From Hansschlegelia beijingensis (GTDB lineage: Bacteria; Pseudomonadota; Alphaproteobacteria; Rhizobiales; Methylopilaceae), in the NCBI RefSeq assembly GCF_014196425.1, contig NZ_JACIDR010000001.1, forward strand, positions 1,240,001 to 1,304,000: DNA of 64,000 bases, read 5' to 3'. The notes beneath the pieces were generated by a model. It ran no database searches, was not told the DNA's origin, and was given only the letters and a program-made list of their open reading frames with translations. Positions within the stretch are counted from its first letter, which is position 1. Every line of letters starts with the position of its first letter. Positions 41,596 through 51,006 of the stretch are shown here, piece after piece. Made by a program: the position numbers and the translations under genes.

Positions 41596-42501
41596 ATGAC
41601 GACGCCTGACCGACCGGCGGGCACGCCGCCCGCGACCTGCCCGATGTCCGGAATCCGCACGGGCGACGCCGTCCCGAGCATGAGCGCGGCGCCGACGGCC
41701 ACGACGCAGGGCCCGGGGCCGGGCGCTGCCCCGGCGCCGACGCCGCGCGCGCGACAGAACGGCTCGAACGAGCCGCGGAAGACCCTGCTGCTGACCGGAG
41801 CAAGCCGCGGCATCGGGCACGCCACCGTCAAGCGGTTCTCGGCCGCGGGCTGGCGCGTCATCACCTGCTCGCGCCACGCTTTCCCGGAGGAGTGCCCCTG
41901 GGGCGCCGGCCCGGAGGACCACATCCAGGTCGACCTCGCCGACGTCGACAGCACGGTGGCGGCGATCGCCGAGGTGCGGGAGCGGCTGGAGGGCGGCGCC
42001 CTGCATGCGCTCGTCAACAACGCCGGCATTTCGCCGAAGGGCGCCGGCGGTTCGCGGCTGAACGCGATCGACACCGCGCTCGACGACTGGAAGACAGTGT
42101 TCCAGGTGAATTTCTTCGCGCCGATCATGCTGGCGCGCGGCCTGGCCGACGAGCTCACCGCCGCCCGGGGCTCGATCGTCAACGTGACCTCCATCGCCGG
42201 CGGGCGGGTGCATCCCTTCGCGGGCGCGGCCTATGCGACCTCGAAGGCGGCGCTGAACGCCCTGACCCGCGAGATGGCCGCGGATTTCGGTCCGCTCGGA
42301 GTGCGCGTCAACGCGATCGCGCCCGGCGAGATCGACACGGCGATCCTCTCGCCGGGCACCGACAAGATGGTCAACCAGATCCCGCTGCGGCGCCTCGGCA
42401 CGCCCGACGAGGTCGCGAAGACGATCTACTTCCTCTGCACGGACATGTCGTCCTACGTCACCGGCGCCGAGATCCACATCAATGGCGGCCAGCACGTCTA
42501 G
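41596..42501 (+). CDS. SDR oxidoreductase with Pro/Ala-rich N-terminal extension
   Basis: 301 aa, ATG 41596. Residues 1-60 are a low-complexity Pro/Ala/Thr extension (GPGPGAAPAPTPRAR), after which a standard SDR domain follows: LLTGASRGIGHATVKRF, NNAGISPKG, SIAGGRVHPFAGAAYATSKAAL (Ser and YxxxK), VRVNAIAPGEIDT, and SYVTGAEIHINGGQHV. A later start (for example near residue 58) would give the usual 240-aa form. Substrate unknown. It follows pdxH by 15 bases. Confidence 0.85.
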   Translation: MTTPDRPAGTPPATCPMSGIRTGDAVPSMSAAPTATTQGPGPGAAPAPTPRARQNGSNEPRKTLLLTGASRGIGHATVKRFSAAGWRVITCSRHAFPEECPWGAGPEDHIQVDLADVDSTVAAIAEVRERLEGGALHALVNNAGISPKGAGGSRLNAIDTALDDWKTVFQVNFFAPIMLARGLADELTAARGSIVNVTSIAGGRVHPFAGAAYATSKAALNALTREMAADFGPLGVRVNAIAPGEIDTAILSPGTDKMVNQIPLRRLGTPDEVAKTIYFLCTDMSSYVTGAEIHINGGQHV

Positions 42502-42513
42502 GGACGGGCGACC

Positions 42514-44880
42514 TCAGCCGGCGGCGCGCATGCGCTGCTTGGCGAAGGGCGACTCGAACGACACGACCGGGCTGGGCCGGCCGATCAGGTAGCCCTGGAT
42601 CTCCTCGCAGTTGAGCTCCGCCAGGAAGGCGCGCTGTTCCGCGGTCTCCACGCCCTCGGCGGTGATCGGCATGTCGAGGCTCGCGCCGAGCGCCACGACG
42701 GCGCGCACGATCGCCTTGGCCTGCGGGCTCGTCGACAGGGTGCGGATGAACGAGGCGTCGATCTTGATGCGATCGAACGGGAACGCCTGCAGATAGGACA
42801 GCGAGGAGTAGCCGGTCCCGAAATCGTCCATGGCGATCTGCACGCCGAGCGCCTTCAGCCGCCGGAGCGTCTGCAGCGCGCCGGTCAAGTTGTCGAGCAG
42901 CACGCCCTCGGTGATCTCGAGCTCCAGTCGGGTCGCCGGCAGGCCGGTTTCGACCAGGATGGAATGAACCAGCGCGACGATGTCGCCGTGCTGGAACTGG
43001 ACCGGCGACAGGTTGACCGCGACCTTGCCCGGCCGCACCCAGCGCGCGGCCTCCCGGCAGGCGGTCCTCAGCACCCATTCGCCGATCGGCACGATCGCCG
43101 CGGTCTCTTCGGCCACGGGGATGAACTCGACCGGGGGCACCACGCCGCGGGTCGGATGCTTCCAGCGGATGAGCGCCTCGAAGCCCACGATCTCGCCGGT
43201 CTTGGTGTTCGCCTGCGGCATCCAGTGCAGGAACATCTCGTTGCGGGTGATGGCCGTCGCGAGGTCCTGCTGGAGGGCCCGGCGCTCCCGCAGGGCCAGG
43301 TCCATCTCCGGCTCGAACCCGCGCGAGAGCCCGCGCCCGTCGGCCTTCGCCCGGTAAAGTGCGGCGTCCGCGTTGGCGAACAGCGCGTCGGCGGTCGCGC
43401 CATGATGCGGGTAGATCGCGAAGCCGACGCTCGCGCCGCAGCGCAGGGTGCGCCCCGCAACCACGGTTTCGGTGTTCAGCCGCTCGGTCAGGCGGGCCGC
43501 GAGCTTGTCGGCGTCGCCGGCGTCGGGACCGGTGCCAATGACGACGAACTCGTCGCCGCCCAGCCGGAACACCATGGCGTCGGGCGCGCCGGCGACGATC
43601 CGCCGGGCGGCCGTGCGCAACACCTCGTCGCCCGCCGAATGCCCGAACACGTCGTTCACTTCCTTGAACTTGTCGAGGTCGACGCAGAACAGCGCCACCT
43701 CTCCGCCCCGCTTCAGGCTGGCGGTCAGGGCCTCGTTGAAGGCGGCGCGGTTGGCGAGACCGGTCAGCGGGTCGTGGTAGGCGAGATGCCGGATCTGGTG
43801 CTCCTTGCGGCGCTGATCGCTCAGGTCGCGGAGCGTGAAGACCCGCCTCTGCCGGCCGTCGATCATGAGATCTCGGCTCGAGATCTCGACCCAGGCGGAC
43901 TCGCCGCCCGTCGCCTTGAGACCGGCCTCCTGGGGCTTCGCGAGGGACGCCGACAGCACCCGGTCGGGATCGGGAACCTCCAGGAAATCGCGGAACGCCC
44001 GGCCGCGCATGACCGTCGGATCTAGCCCCGCGAGACGCGCCGCGGCGGCGTTGATGTCGACGATCTTCAGGTCTTCGCAGATCACGATGCCCTCGCGCGT
44101 AAGGTCTGCGAAGGCGCGGTCCCGGGAACTCTGAGGGTGGTCGCCGGAGCGGCCGGCGAGCATCGCTGCGCCGATCACCCCCGCGATCGTCAGTCCAGCC
44201 ACGAGCGCCAGGAGCAACAGCAACTCGTCGGCGCCGACCGCGGAAGCGGGAACGCGGACGCGCGCATTGGGCGCGAAGCGGACCGCGCCGGAGGCGAGCG
44301 CGTGAAACAGAAGTATGGATCCGCCGAACAGCGTCGCGCCGGCCACGCGGCCGACAAGGGTGCGCAGCCGCGCAGCCACGCCGAACCCTGCCGCGGCGAC
44401 CGCGGCCGCGCCGACGGCGGCGAAGACGATCTCGCCCTGATCGAGGTAGATCCGGCCGGGGAGGCGAAGCCCCGCGACGCCCACATAGTGCGTCGCCGCC
44501 GCGCTCGCTCCGAGGATCGCGCCGGCCGCCGCCGCCAAAAGGGCGACCCCGCGCTCGACCTGAGGGGCGAGCAGGAACACGCCCAGTCCGCCCATCACGG
44601 CCGCGATGACGAACCCGGCCGCGATCATCCGCACGTCGTAGCCGGCGCCCAGCGCGGGATCGATCAGCGCGACCGTCGCGACATGGGCCCCCCAGACCGT
44701 CACGGCGGCGACCGCCGCCCCAAGGGCGACCCACACGGTCTTGAGCTCGGCGCGCTCCGTGGCCTCGGCGCGAGCGAGCGCGAGGCTGAGCAGGAACGGG
44801 CCGATCAGGCAGCCGGCCGCGAGCAAAAGATAGGACGTCGGGCCGTGGCCGGTCGCGATGACGTTCTGCATGCTGGGCAT
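42514..44880 (-). CDS. MHYT-PAS-GGDEF-EAL cyclic-di-GMP enzyme
   Basis: 788 aa, ATG 44880. Residues 15-240 hold seven hydrophobic helices with MHYT-like positions (WGAHVATV, ATHYVGV, LFHALAS), thought to bind copper and sense gases or redox. A PAS-like domain (about 255-370) follows. GGDEF: RLGGDEFVVIG with a metal-binding loop (about 440-452). EAL: EALIRW, LELEITEGVLLDN, DDFGTGYSSL and AEGVETAEQ, all key residues for cleavage present (about 540-780). Inner membrane enzyme, likely able to make and break c-di-GMP. Convergent with the SDR gene. Confidence 0.9.
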   Translation of the reverse strand: MPSMQNVIATGHGPTSYLLLAAGCLIGPFLLSLALARAEATERAELKTVWVALGAAVAAVTVWGAHVATVALIDPALGAGYDVRMIAAGFVIAAVMGGLGVFLLAPQVERGVALLAAAAGAILGASAAATHYVGVAGLRLPGRIYLDQGEIVFAAVGAAAVAAAGFGVAARLRTLVGRVAGATLFGGSILLFHALASGAVRFAPNARVRVPASAVGADELLLLLALVAGLTIAGVIGAAMLAGRSGDHPQSSRDRAFADLTREGIVICEDLKIVDINAAAARLAGLDPTVMRGRAFRDFLEVPDPDRVLSASLAKPQEAGLKATGGESAWVEISSRDLMIDGRQRRVFTLRDLSDQRRKEHQIRHLAYHDPLTGLANRAAFNEALTASLKRGGEVALFCVDLDKFKEVNDVFGHSAGDEVLRTAARRIVAGAPDAMVFRLGGDEFVVIGTGPDAGDADKLAARLTERLNTETVVAGRTLRCGASVGFAIYPHHGATADALFANADAALYRAKADGRGLSRGFEPEMDLALRERRALQQDLATAITRNEMFLHWMPQANTKTGEIVGFEALIRWKHPTRGVVPPVEFIPVAEETAAIVPIGEWVLRTACREAARWVRPGKVAVNLSPVQFQHGDIVALVHSILVETGLPATRLELEITEGVLLDNLTGALQTLRRLKALGVQIAMDDFGTGYSSLSYLQAFPFDRIKIDASFIRTLSTSPQAKAIVRAVVALGASLDMPITAEGVETAEQRAFLAELNCEEIQGYLIGRPSPVVSFESPFAKQRMRAAG

Positions 44881-44947
44881 CGGGCACCGCGAAGCGGAGT
44901 TACGCCTGGCGATGCTAGTCCAGCGGCCGATAATAAAGGGTAAGCGG

Positions 44948-45919
44948 CTAGAGCCAGCGCCGCCACTTGAAGATCAGGTACGGGACGACCGCGCTCAGGA
45001 TCATGAGGCCCAGCGCGTAAGGGTAGCCGAAGGTCCATTTGAGCTCGGGCATGTGCTCGAAGTTCATGCCGTAGATCGACGCCACCAGCGTGGGCGGCAG
45101 GAAGACGACGGCCATGACCGAGAACAGCTTGACGATGTCGTTCTGGGCGAGGCCCACCATGCCGAGCATGGCGTCGAGCACGAAGGTGATCTTGTCGTTC
45201 AGGAAGCTCGCATGCTCGGTCAGCGAGGCGGCGTCACGCTGCATCGCGCGCAGCTGCGCCTTGACCTCCTTGGCCGGCTTCACGCCGTCGATCTCGGCGG
45301 CAAGGTAGAGGAAGGCCCGCTGCAGCGTGACGAGGCTCTCGCGGGCCTTCGAGGTCACGTCGCCCTTTCGGCCAATGGCCTTCAGAAGCTCCTGATAGGG
45401 CTTGCGATAGGCCTGCGAGCCGGCGCGCTGAAAGATGATCTGCGAGAGCTCCTCAACATCGGCGCCGACATGTTCGAGGATGTCCGCGAGCCGGTCGACG
45501 ACGGCGTCGAACAGCCCCATCAGCACCGCGTCGGGCGTCCGCATGGACGGAGCATTCTTGCAGGCGCGGGCGGCGAACACCGCGAACGCCGTGGGGTCCT
45601 CGTAGCGCACCGTGACAAGCGCGCGCTTGGTCAGGATGAAGGTGACCGCGCTCAGCCTCGGCATTGGGCCGTCGACCTGGCAAAGCAGCGAGGCCGTCAT
45701 GTAGCGGCCGCCGCCTTCGACATAGAGCCGGCTCGACGGCTCGATCTCGACCATCTCGTCACGGGTGGGGACGCTGGCGCCGATCTGCGCCTCGACCATC
45801 CGCTCCTCGTCCGGCGTGGGCGCGACCATGTCGATCCACACGAGGTCGTGGGGCAGCCTGCCGTCCTTCGCCTCGACCCGTTCGAGCGATCCTTCGCGCG
45901 CGGCATAGACGATCATCAT
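44948..45919 (-). CDS. corA: CorA-family magnesium/divalent cation channel
   Basis: 323 aa, ATG 45919. Long helical N-terminal domain (SYRLYVEGGGRYMT-like strands, then YLAAEIDGVKPAKEVKAQL) and two C-terminal membrane helices with the selectivity motif SIYGMNFEHMPEL (GMN) followed by PYALGLMILSAVVPYLIF. It lies at the inner membrane and lets Mg2+ (or Co2+/Ni2+) in. It is 85 bases from xseB in the same direction. Confidence 0.93.
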   Translation of the reverse strand: MMIVYAAREGSLERVEAKDGRLPHDLVWIDMVAPTPDEERMVEAQIGASVPTRDEMVEIEPSSRLYVEGGGRYMTASLLCQVDGPMPRLSAVTFILTKRALVTVRYEDPTAFAVFAARACKNAPSMRTPDAVLMGLFDAVVDRLADILEHVGADVEELSQIIFQRAGSQAYRKPYQELLKAIGRKGDVTSKARESLVTLQRAFLYLAAEIDGVKPAKEVKAQLRAMQRDAASLTEHASFLNDKITFVLDAMLGMVGLAQNDIVKLFSVMAVVFLPPTLVASIYGMNFEHMPELKWTFGYPYALGLMILSAVVPYLIFKWRRWL

Positions 45920-46004
45920 GGCCGGCCATCCCGGATCAAGAATGGGCAGAACGGGTCCAGCAGCACTCGCGCGGGACGATATCAGGAGGCGGATGACGCT
46001 CGCG

Positions 46005-46262
46005 TCACTCGGGGTCCAGAGGCCGCAGGCCCGTGGGGGCGCCGTCGGCCCCGACCGTGATCGTCTCGACGCGCGCCTCGGCCCGCCTCAGCAACTCGTC
46101 GCAGCGCGCCTTCAAGGCCTCGCCGCGGCGGTAGATCTCGATCGATTCCTCGAGCGGCACCTGCCCCTGTTCGAGCCTGCCGACGATCTTCTCGAGCTCG
46201 GCAAGCGCCGCCTCGAAAGACAGCGAGGCGACGTCGTCTGGGATTTCCGGCACGGGCGACAC
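46005..46262 (-). CDS. xseB: exodeoxyribonuclease VII small subunit
   Basis: 85 aa, ATG 46262. The protein is a two-helix bundle with [40 protein letters not shown] (read in two parts), the XseB signature. It binds several-fold to XseA and helps degrade single-stranded DNA in both directions. It follows the histone-deacetylase-like gene by 34 bases, a common pairing in this bacterial order. Confidence 0.93.
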   Translation of the reverse strand: MSPVPEIPDDVASLSFEAALAELEKIVGRLEQGQVPLEESIEIYRRGEALKARCDELLRRAEARVETITVGADGAPTGLRPLDPE

Positions 46263-46296
46263 CCTCTTTCGAACGAGGTCGCCTTGTAGGCCCGGC

Positions 46297-47223
46297 TCAG
46301 CCGCCCATCAAGGCGCGCACATGCGCGGCGGTGGAGTCGCCGAGGCCGCGCAGGTCGTAGCCGCCCTCCAGCACCGAGACCACGCGGTCGTCGGCGGTCT
46401 CGTTCGCGACGTCCAGCAGCATGCGCGTCATCCAGTGGAAGTCCGACGCCTGCAGCGTCAGGCTGCCGAGCGGATCGCGGGCGTGAGCGTCGAAGCCGGC
46501 CGAGATCACCAGCAGGTCCGGCGAGAAGGTCCTGAGCGCGGGGATGATGGCGTCTTCGAACGCCTCGCGGAACCTGGCCTCACCGTCGCCGGCGCGCATC
46601 GGAGCGTTGACGACGTTGCCGCAGCCCGTCTCGGAGCGCGCCCCAGTGCCGGGAAACAGCGGCATCTGGTGCGTCGAGGCGTAAAACAGCGAGGGGTCGT
46701 CCCAGACGAGCGCCTGCGTGCCGTTGCCGTGGTGGACGTCGAAGTCGACGATCGCCACGCGCTCGGCCCCATATTTGCGCTGCGCATGGCGGGCGGCGAC
46801 GACGGCGTTGTTGAAGAAGCAGAACCCCATCGCCCGCACCGCTTCGGCGTGGTGGCCGGGCGGCCTCACGCCGCAGAAGGCGTTGCGCGCGCGGCCCGCC
46901 ATGATCTCGTCGGTGGCGTGCACGACCGCGCCGAGCGAACGCAGCAGCGCCTCCCAGGTGCCGCCGCTCATGACGGTGTCGCCGTCGACCATCACCATGC
47001 CCTCGCGCGGGCGCATCTCATCGAGCTCGGCCACGAAGTGCTCGGGATGGGCGAGCGCCGCCACGGAAGCTTCCGCAAGGGGCGCCGTGATGCGCACCAG
47101 CGACTGGAACGGCTCTGCCTCCAGGGCCTGCTCCACCGCGCGCATGCGCTCCGGCCGTTCCGGATGCCCCTGAGGGACGAGGTGGCCCGCGAAGGCCTCA
47201 TGGCTGACGTAAAGCGTGCTCAC
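46297..47223 (-). CDS. histone-deacetylase-family amidohydrolase
   Basis: 308 aa, ATG 47223. Zn-dependent motifs: [22 protein letters not shown] (catalytic His pair), [11 protein letters not shown] (Asp/His ligands), and [13 protein letters not shown] (Asp ligand), and the late GGYDLRGLG loop. Removes acetyl or similar groups from polyamines or other small compounds; true protein deacetylation is not implied. Confidence 0.9.
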   Translation of the reverse strand: MSTLYVSHEAFAGHLVPQGHPERPERMRAVEQALEAEPFQSLVRITAPLAEASVAALAHPEHFVAELDEMRPREGMVMVDGDTVMSGGTWEALLRSLGAVVHATDEIMAGRARNAFCGVRPPGHHAEAVRAMGFCFFNNAVVAARHAQRKYGAERVAIVDFDVHHGNGTQALVWDDPSLFYASTHQMPLFPGTGARSETGCGNVVNAPMRAGDGEARFREAFEDAIIPALRTFSPDLLVISAGFDAHARDPLGSLTLQASDFHWMTRMLLDVANETADDRVVSVLEGGYDLRGLGDSTAAHVRALMGG

Positions 47224-47297
47224 GAACGTCCCCTCCGGTCTGGTGTGCCAGACTTTTCTGCAGAGGTGGGGCGCCGGCTCGCCGCTGTCGAGCGTTT

Positions 47298-49070
47298 TTA
47301 GAAGGCAAGCGCCGCGTCTGCGCCGTCTCCCGCCAGCGAAGCTCCGCCTTCCATGACGGCGCGCGCCAGCCCGTCCGCCTCGACCGCCACGTTCTCGGCG
47401 AAGAACCGCGCGACGGCGGCGCGCCTCGGCGCATCCGGATCGTTATGGCCGGCGCCCGCGAGCGCCTCGGCGGCGAGCGCCGCGCCGCCCGCCGCAAGCC
47501 CGAACAGGCGCAGGAAAGGCGTCGCGCCCGCAAGCGCCTCCGCCGGATCGCGGCCGGGCGCGGCGAGCCACGTCGTCGCCCTCGACAGCGCCTCGATCGC
47601 CTCCGCGAGCCGCGCGCCGGTCCCGCCTAGTGCGGGGGAGCGCGCCTCGTTCAGCCGCGACGCCAGAGCGGCGAACTCGCCGATCAGGTCCCGCGCTGTC
47701 CCCCCTTCGGACTGCGGCAGCTTGCGGGTGACGAGATCGATCGCCTGAATGCCGTTGGTTCCCTCGTAGATCGGTGCGATGCGCGCGTCGCGAAGATGCT
47801 GGGCGGCGCCTGTCTCCTCCACATAGCCCATGCCGCCATGGACCTGGACGCCGAGCGAGGCGACCGTGCAGCCGATCTCCGTGCCGAACGCCTTGGCGAC
47901 CGGGATCAGCAGGCTCGCGCGCTCATGCGCGGCCCGCCGCGCCGCTTCGTCCGCGGCGAACCGAGACCTGTCGATCTCGACCGCCGCCCGGTAGCAGATC
48001 CCTCGGGCGGCCGCCGTGAGCGCCTTCATGGTCAGCAGCATGCGGCGCACGTCGGGATGCGCCACGATGGCGCTCGGCGCGACGCCGTCGGCCCTGCCCT
48101 GCCGGCGCTCATGCGCATAGGCGACGGCGGCCTGCGTCGCCCGCTCCGCGACCGCGACGCCCTGCAGGCCGACGGCGAGGCGGGCGTTGTTCATCATCGT
48201 GAACATGCAGGCGAGGCCGCGATTCTCCTCGCCGACCAGATAGCCGACCGCCCCGCCCCGTTCGCCGAAAGCCATCGTGCAGGTCGGGCTGCCGTGGATG
48301 CCGAGCTTCTCCTCGATCCCTGCGCAGACCAAATCGTTGTGGTCCCCCAGCGAGCCGTCCGTGGCGACGTGACGCTTCGGCACGAGGAACAGCGAGATGC
48401 CGCGCGTGCCCTCGGGGGCGTCCGGCAGCCGCGCCAGCACGAGGTGGAGGATGTTCTCCGCCATGTCGTGCTCGCCATAAGTGATGAAGATCTTCTGGCC
48501 GCTGATCCGGTAGGAGCCGTCGCCGGCCCGCTCCGCCCGCGTGCGCAGAAGCGCCAGGTCGGAGCCGGCCTGCGGCTCCGTCAGGTTCATGGTCGCAGTC
48601 CATTCGCCGCTGACGAGCCGCGGCAGATACCGCTCCCTGATCTCGGGCGAGGCGTGCCGCTCGAGGCATTCGATCGCGCCATGCGTGAGCAGCGGGCACA
48701 GGCCGAACGCCATGGAGCCCTGCGCCCAGAGCTCGCTCGTCAGCGCCCACAGCGCCGTCGGGAGCCCCTGCCCGCCATATTGCTCCTCAGCCGAGATCCC
48801 GTTCCAGCCGGCCGCCGCCCAGCGCCGGTAGACATCCGGCCAGCCCGCAGGCGTGGTCACCCGTCCATCCGAGAGCCGGCAACCTTCCCGGTCGCCCACG
48901 CGGTTCAGGGGGGCGATCATCTCGGTCGCGAAGTCGCCCGCCTCACCGATGATGGCCGCGACCATCTCCTGATCCAGGTCGGCGTCGAGGCCTTCCTCCC
49001 GCGCGGCGGCGAGGCCGCCGGCGTGCTCAAGCGTGAACAGCATGTCGGCGATCGGGGCGCGATAGCTCAT
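47298..49070 (-). CDS. long acyl-CoA dehydrogenase (DmdC-like)
   Basis: 590 aa, ATG 49070, about 190 residues longer than standard acyl-CoA dehydrogenases. N-terminal MSYRAPIADMLFTLEHAGGL is the hallmark of the DmdC/AcdA long group. FAD site: MNLTEPQAGSDLALLRT, GQKIFITYGEHD. The catalytic Glu lies in IAPIYEGTNGIQAIDL, and a C-terminal helical extension (about 450-590) follows. Probably acts on methylmercaptopropionyl-CoA or related acyl-CoA. It has no strong operon partner. Confidence 0.85.
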   Translation of the reverse strand: MSYRAPIADMLFTLEHAGGLAAAREEGLDADLDQEMVAAIIGEAGDFATEMIAPLNRVGDREGCRLSDGRVTTPAGWPDVYRRWAAAGWNGISAEEQYGGQGLPTALWALTSELWAQGSMAFGLCPLLTHGAIECLERHASPEIRERYLPRLVSGEWTATMNLTEPQAGSDLALLRTRAERAGDGSYRISGQKIFITYGEHDMAENILHLVLARLPDAPEGTRGISLFLVPKRHVATDGSLGDHNDLVCAGIEEKLGIHGSPTCTMAFGERGGAVGYLVGEENRGLACMFTMMNNARLAVGLQGVAVAERATQAAVAYAHERRQGRADGVAPSAIVAHPDVRRMLLTMKALTAAARGICYRAAVEIDRSRFAADEAARRAAHERASLLIPVAKAFGTEIGCTVASLGVQVHGGMGYVEETGAAQHLRDARIAPIYEGTNGIQAIDLVTRKLPQSEGGTARDLIGEFAALASRLNEARSPALGGTGARLAEAIEALSRATTWLAAPGRDPAEALAGATPFLRLFGLAAGGAALAAEALAGAGHNDPDAPRRAAVARFFAENVAVEADGLARAVMEGGASLAGDGADAALAF

Positions 49071-49148
49071 CGACGGACCTCAGGCGCTTGACGGCGGCGG
49101 CCGGGCCCGGTCAATGCCCGGGCGCAGCCGCAAGGTTAGGACTTGCCC

Positions 49149-50153
49149 GTGTCGGATAAAGCAAAAGCCGCCGTCGTGGAGACCGGCTTTCGGCCTACGC
49201 GCCGCCTGCGGGCGGACCAGGCCGACGAAGCCGGACGGCTGATCGCCGAGGGCGGGCTCGTCGCTTTCCCGACCGAGACGGTCTACGGCCTCGGCGCCGA
49301 CGCCACCGACGCCGCGGCGGTCGCCGCGCTCTACGCCGCCAAGGGCCGGCCGTCCTTCAACCCGCTGATCGCGCATGTCCGGTCGATCGAGGACGCGCGC
49401 CGGCTGGGCGCCTTCGACGCCACGGCCGAGTCTCTTGCCGCGGCGTTCTGGCCCGGCCCTCTGACCCTCGTCGTTCCGGTGGTGGAGAATTGCGCGGTCT
49501 GCGATCTGGCGCGCGCCGGACTGCCCACCGTCGCGTTGCGGGCGCCGGACCATCCGGTCGCGCAGGCGTTGCTCGCCTCCGCAGGTCGCCCGGTGGTGGC
49601 TCCCTCCGCCAACCGCTCGGGCCGCGTCAGCCCGACGGCGGCGGAGCACGTGCTGGCCGACCTCGACGGCCGGATCGACGCGGTCGTGGACGGAGGCGCG
49701 ACGCTGGTCGGGGTGGAATCCACCATCGTCGCCTGCTTGGACGGGGAAGCGCGGCTGCTGCGGCCGGGCGGCGTCTCGCGGGCCGAGATCGAGGCGGCGC
49801 TCGGGCGACCGCTGGCGCAGGCGCGGGATGACGCGAACGCGCCGATCGCGCCAGGGCGGCTGCTGTCGCATTACGCTCCGGCCGCCGCCGTGCGGCTCGA
49901 CGCGAGCGACGTCGCGCAGGACGAGGGGTATCTCGGCTTCGGCCCGGACGTGCCCGGGGCCGATCGCGCCGCCGCCTACGAGACGTTGAGCGCTTCGGGC
50001 GACCTCAGGGAAGCGGCGGCGCGGCTGTTCGCGGCGCTGAGACGGCTGGACGCGTCGGGCGTGCCCCGGATCGCCGTCGCGCCCATTCCCGAAGGCGGCC
50101 TCGGAGACGCGATCCGCGACCGGCTTGCGCGGGCGGCGGCGCCGCGCAGCTGA
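49149..50153 (+). CDS. sua5: L-threonylcarbamoyladenylate synthase, two-domain type
   Basis: 334 aa from GTG 49149 (VSDKAKAAVVETGFRP); a TTG at 49143 is the only alternative, and no ATG precedes the domain. The YrdC domain shows GGLVAFPTETVYGLGADAT, KGRPSFNPLIAHV, FWPGPLTLVV, and APSANRSGRVSPTAA. After residue 210 comes APGRLLSHYAPAAAV, the linker to the C-terminal Sua5 domain. It makes the threonylcarbamoyl-AMP needed for t6A in tRNAs reading ANN codons. Confidence 0.92.
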   Translation: MSDKAKAAVVETGFRPTRRLRADQADEAGRLIAEGGLVAFPTETVYGLGADATDAAAVAALYAAKGRPSFNPLIAHVRSIEDARRLGAFDATAESLAAAFWPGPLTLVVPVVENCAVCDLARAGLPTVALRAPDHPVAQALLASAGRPVVAPSANRSGRVSPTAAEHVLADLDGRIDAVVDGGATLVGVESTIVACLDGEARLLRPGGVSRAEIEAALGRPLAQARDDANAPIAPGRLLSHYAPAAAVRLDASDVAQDEGYLGFGPDVPGADRAAAYETLSASGDLREAAARLFAALRRLDASGVPRIAVAPIPEGGLGDAIRDRLARAAAPRS

Positions 50154-50156
50154 CGC

Positions 50157-50891
50157 TCAGCCCGGCTTCAGGACCAGCGCCTGGACGGTCGGCAGCTCGA
50201 TCAGCCGGCCGCGGCCATCGGCGAAGAATTCGTCGAAGGCGCGCTTCGCCCCCGGACATTTGCGCGAGCCGTAATCGTCGCACACCACTATCCCGCCGGG
50301 CGCCAGTCGCGGCCAGAAGAACTCCAGCGCGTCCCGCGTGGGCTGGTAGAGGTCGACGTCGACATGGAGCAGCGCGAACGTGCGATCCGCGACCTCCGGA
50401 AAGCGCTCCGGAATCCAGCCCTTGAAGAACAGCAGGGTCTTGTCCGGGAAGCCCGCGAGGTTCGCCCGCACGCGATCCTCCGGGACGCTGAGATCAGCCT
50501 GATCCCAATAGGCCTTGCCGGTGTCGCTGAGCGCGTCCTCCGGCTGCGGGGCGGACAGCCCTTCGAAGCTGTCGAACAGGCAGTAGGTCCGCTTCGCCTC
50601 GTCCGCCGCCAGCATGAAGGCGGTGCTTTTGCCGAAGCGCAGTCCGCATTCCGCGACGTCGCCGGGCACGTGCCGAAGACCGCGCACGACGTTCTGCAGC
50701 ACGAAACAGCGTTCGTCCGGAATGCCTTCGATGCCCCTGCTGAGGGCGAGGTTGAAGTAGTCGCGCTTGCGCCATTCGGGCGTGCGCTTCTTCTTACGCT
50801 GCAGGCCAAGCGCGTCGAGCGCCCGGTCCTTCAAGCCGCGCTTCTTCGCGGCGCGCGCCTTCGGGCCCGCTCCCATCAGCTCTTCCGCCAT
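50157..50891 (-). CDS. TylF/MycF-type O-methyltransferase
   Basis: 244 aa, ATG 50891. Lys/Arg-rich first 40 residues. The family pattern follows: GDVAECGLRFGKSTAFMLA (AdoMet site), YCLFDSFEGLSAPQPEDA, and LLHVDVDLYQPTRDALEFFWPRLAPGGIVVCDDYG with the metal-binding D..VDLY and DDYG residues. Macrocin-type enzymes methylate sugar hydroxyls. The link to surface glycans is only suggestive. Convergent with Sua5, three bases between. Confidence 0.85.
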   Translation of the reverse strand: MAEELMGAGPKARAAKKRGLKDRALDALGLQRKKKRTPEWRKRDYFNLALSRGIEGIPDERCFVLQNVVRGLRHVPGDVAECGLRFGKSTAFMLAADEAKRTYCLFDSFEGLSAPQPEDALSDTGKAYWDQADLSVPEDRVRANLAGFPDKTLLFFKGWIPERFPEVADRTFALLHVDVDLYQPTRDALEFFWPRLAPGGIVVCDDYGSRKCPGAKRAFDEFFADGRGRLIELPTVQALVLKPG

Positions 50892-51006
50892 GAGGCCGGA
50901 CCTCCTCGTTCAACCCTCGACGCAGCTAGAGTGGATCGGCTTCCTTCCTGTCAAGGCGACAAGACGGGCTGCCCCGGCGCGCGAGCTGGCGTAGGATCGC
51001 GCCGCC

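Noticed and set aside
42479-44887. An 802-aa frame parallel to the c-di-GMP enzyme
   Set aside because: Arg/Gly-rich frame-shifted shadow of the 788-aa gene, which has all the domain motifs.
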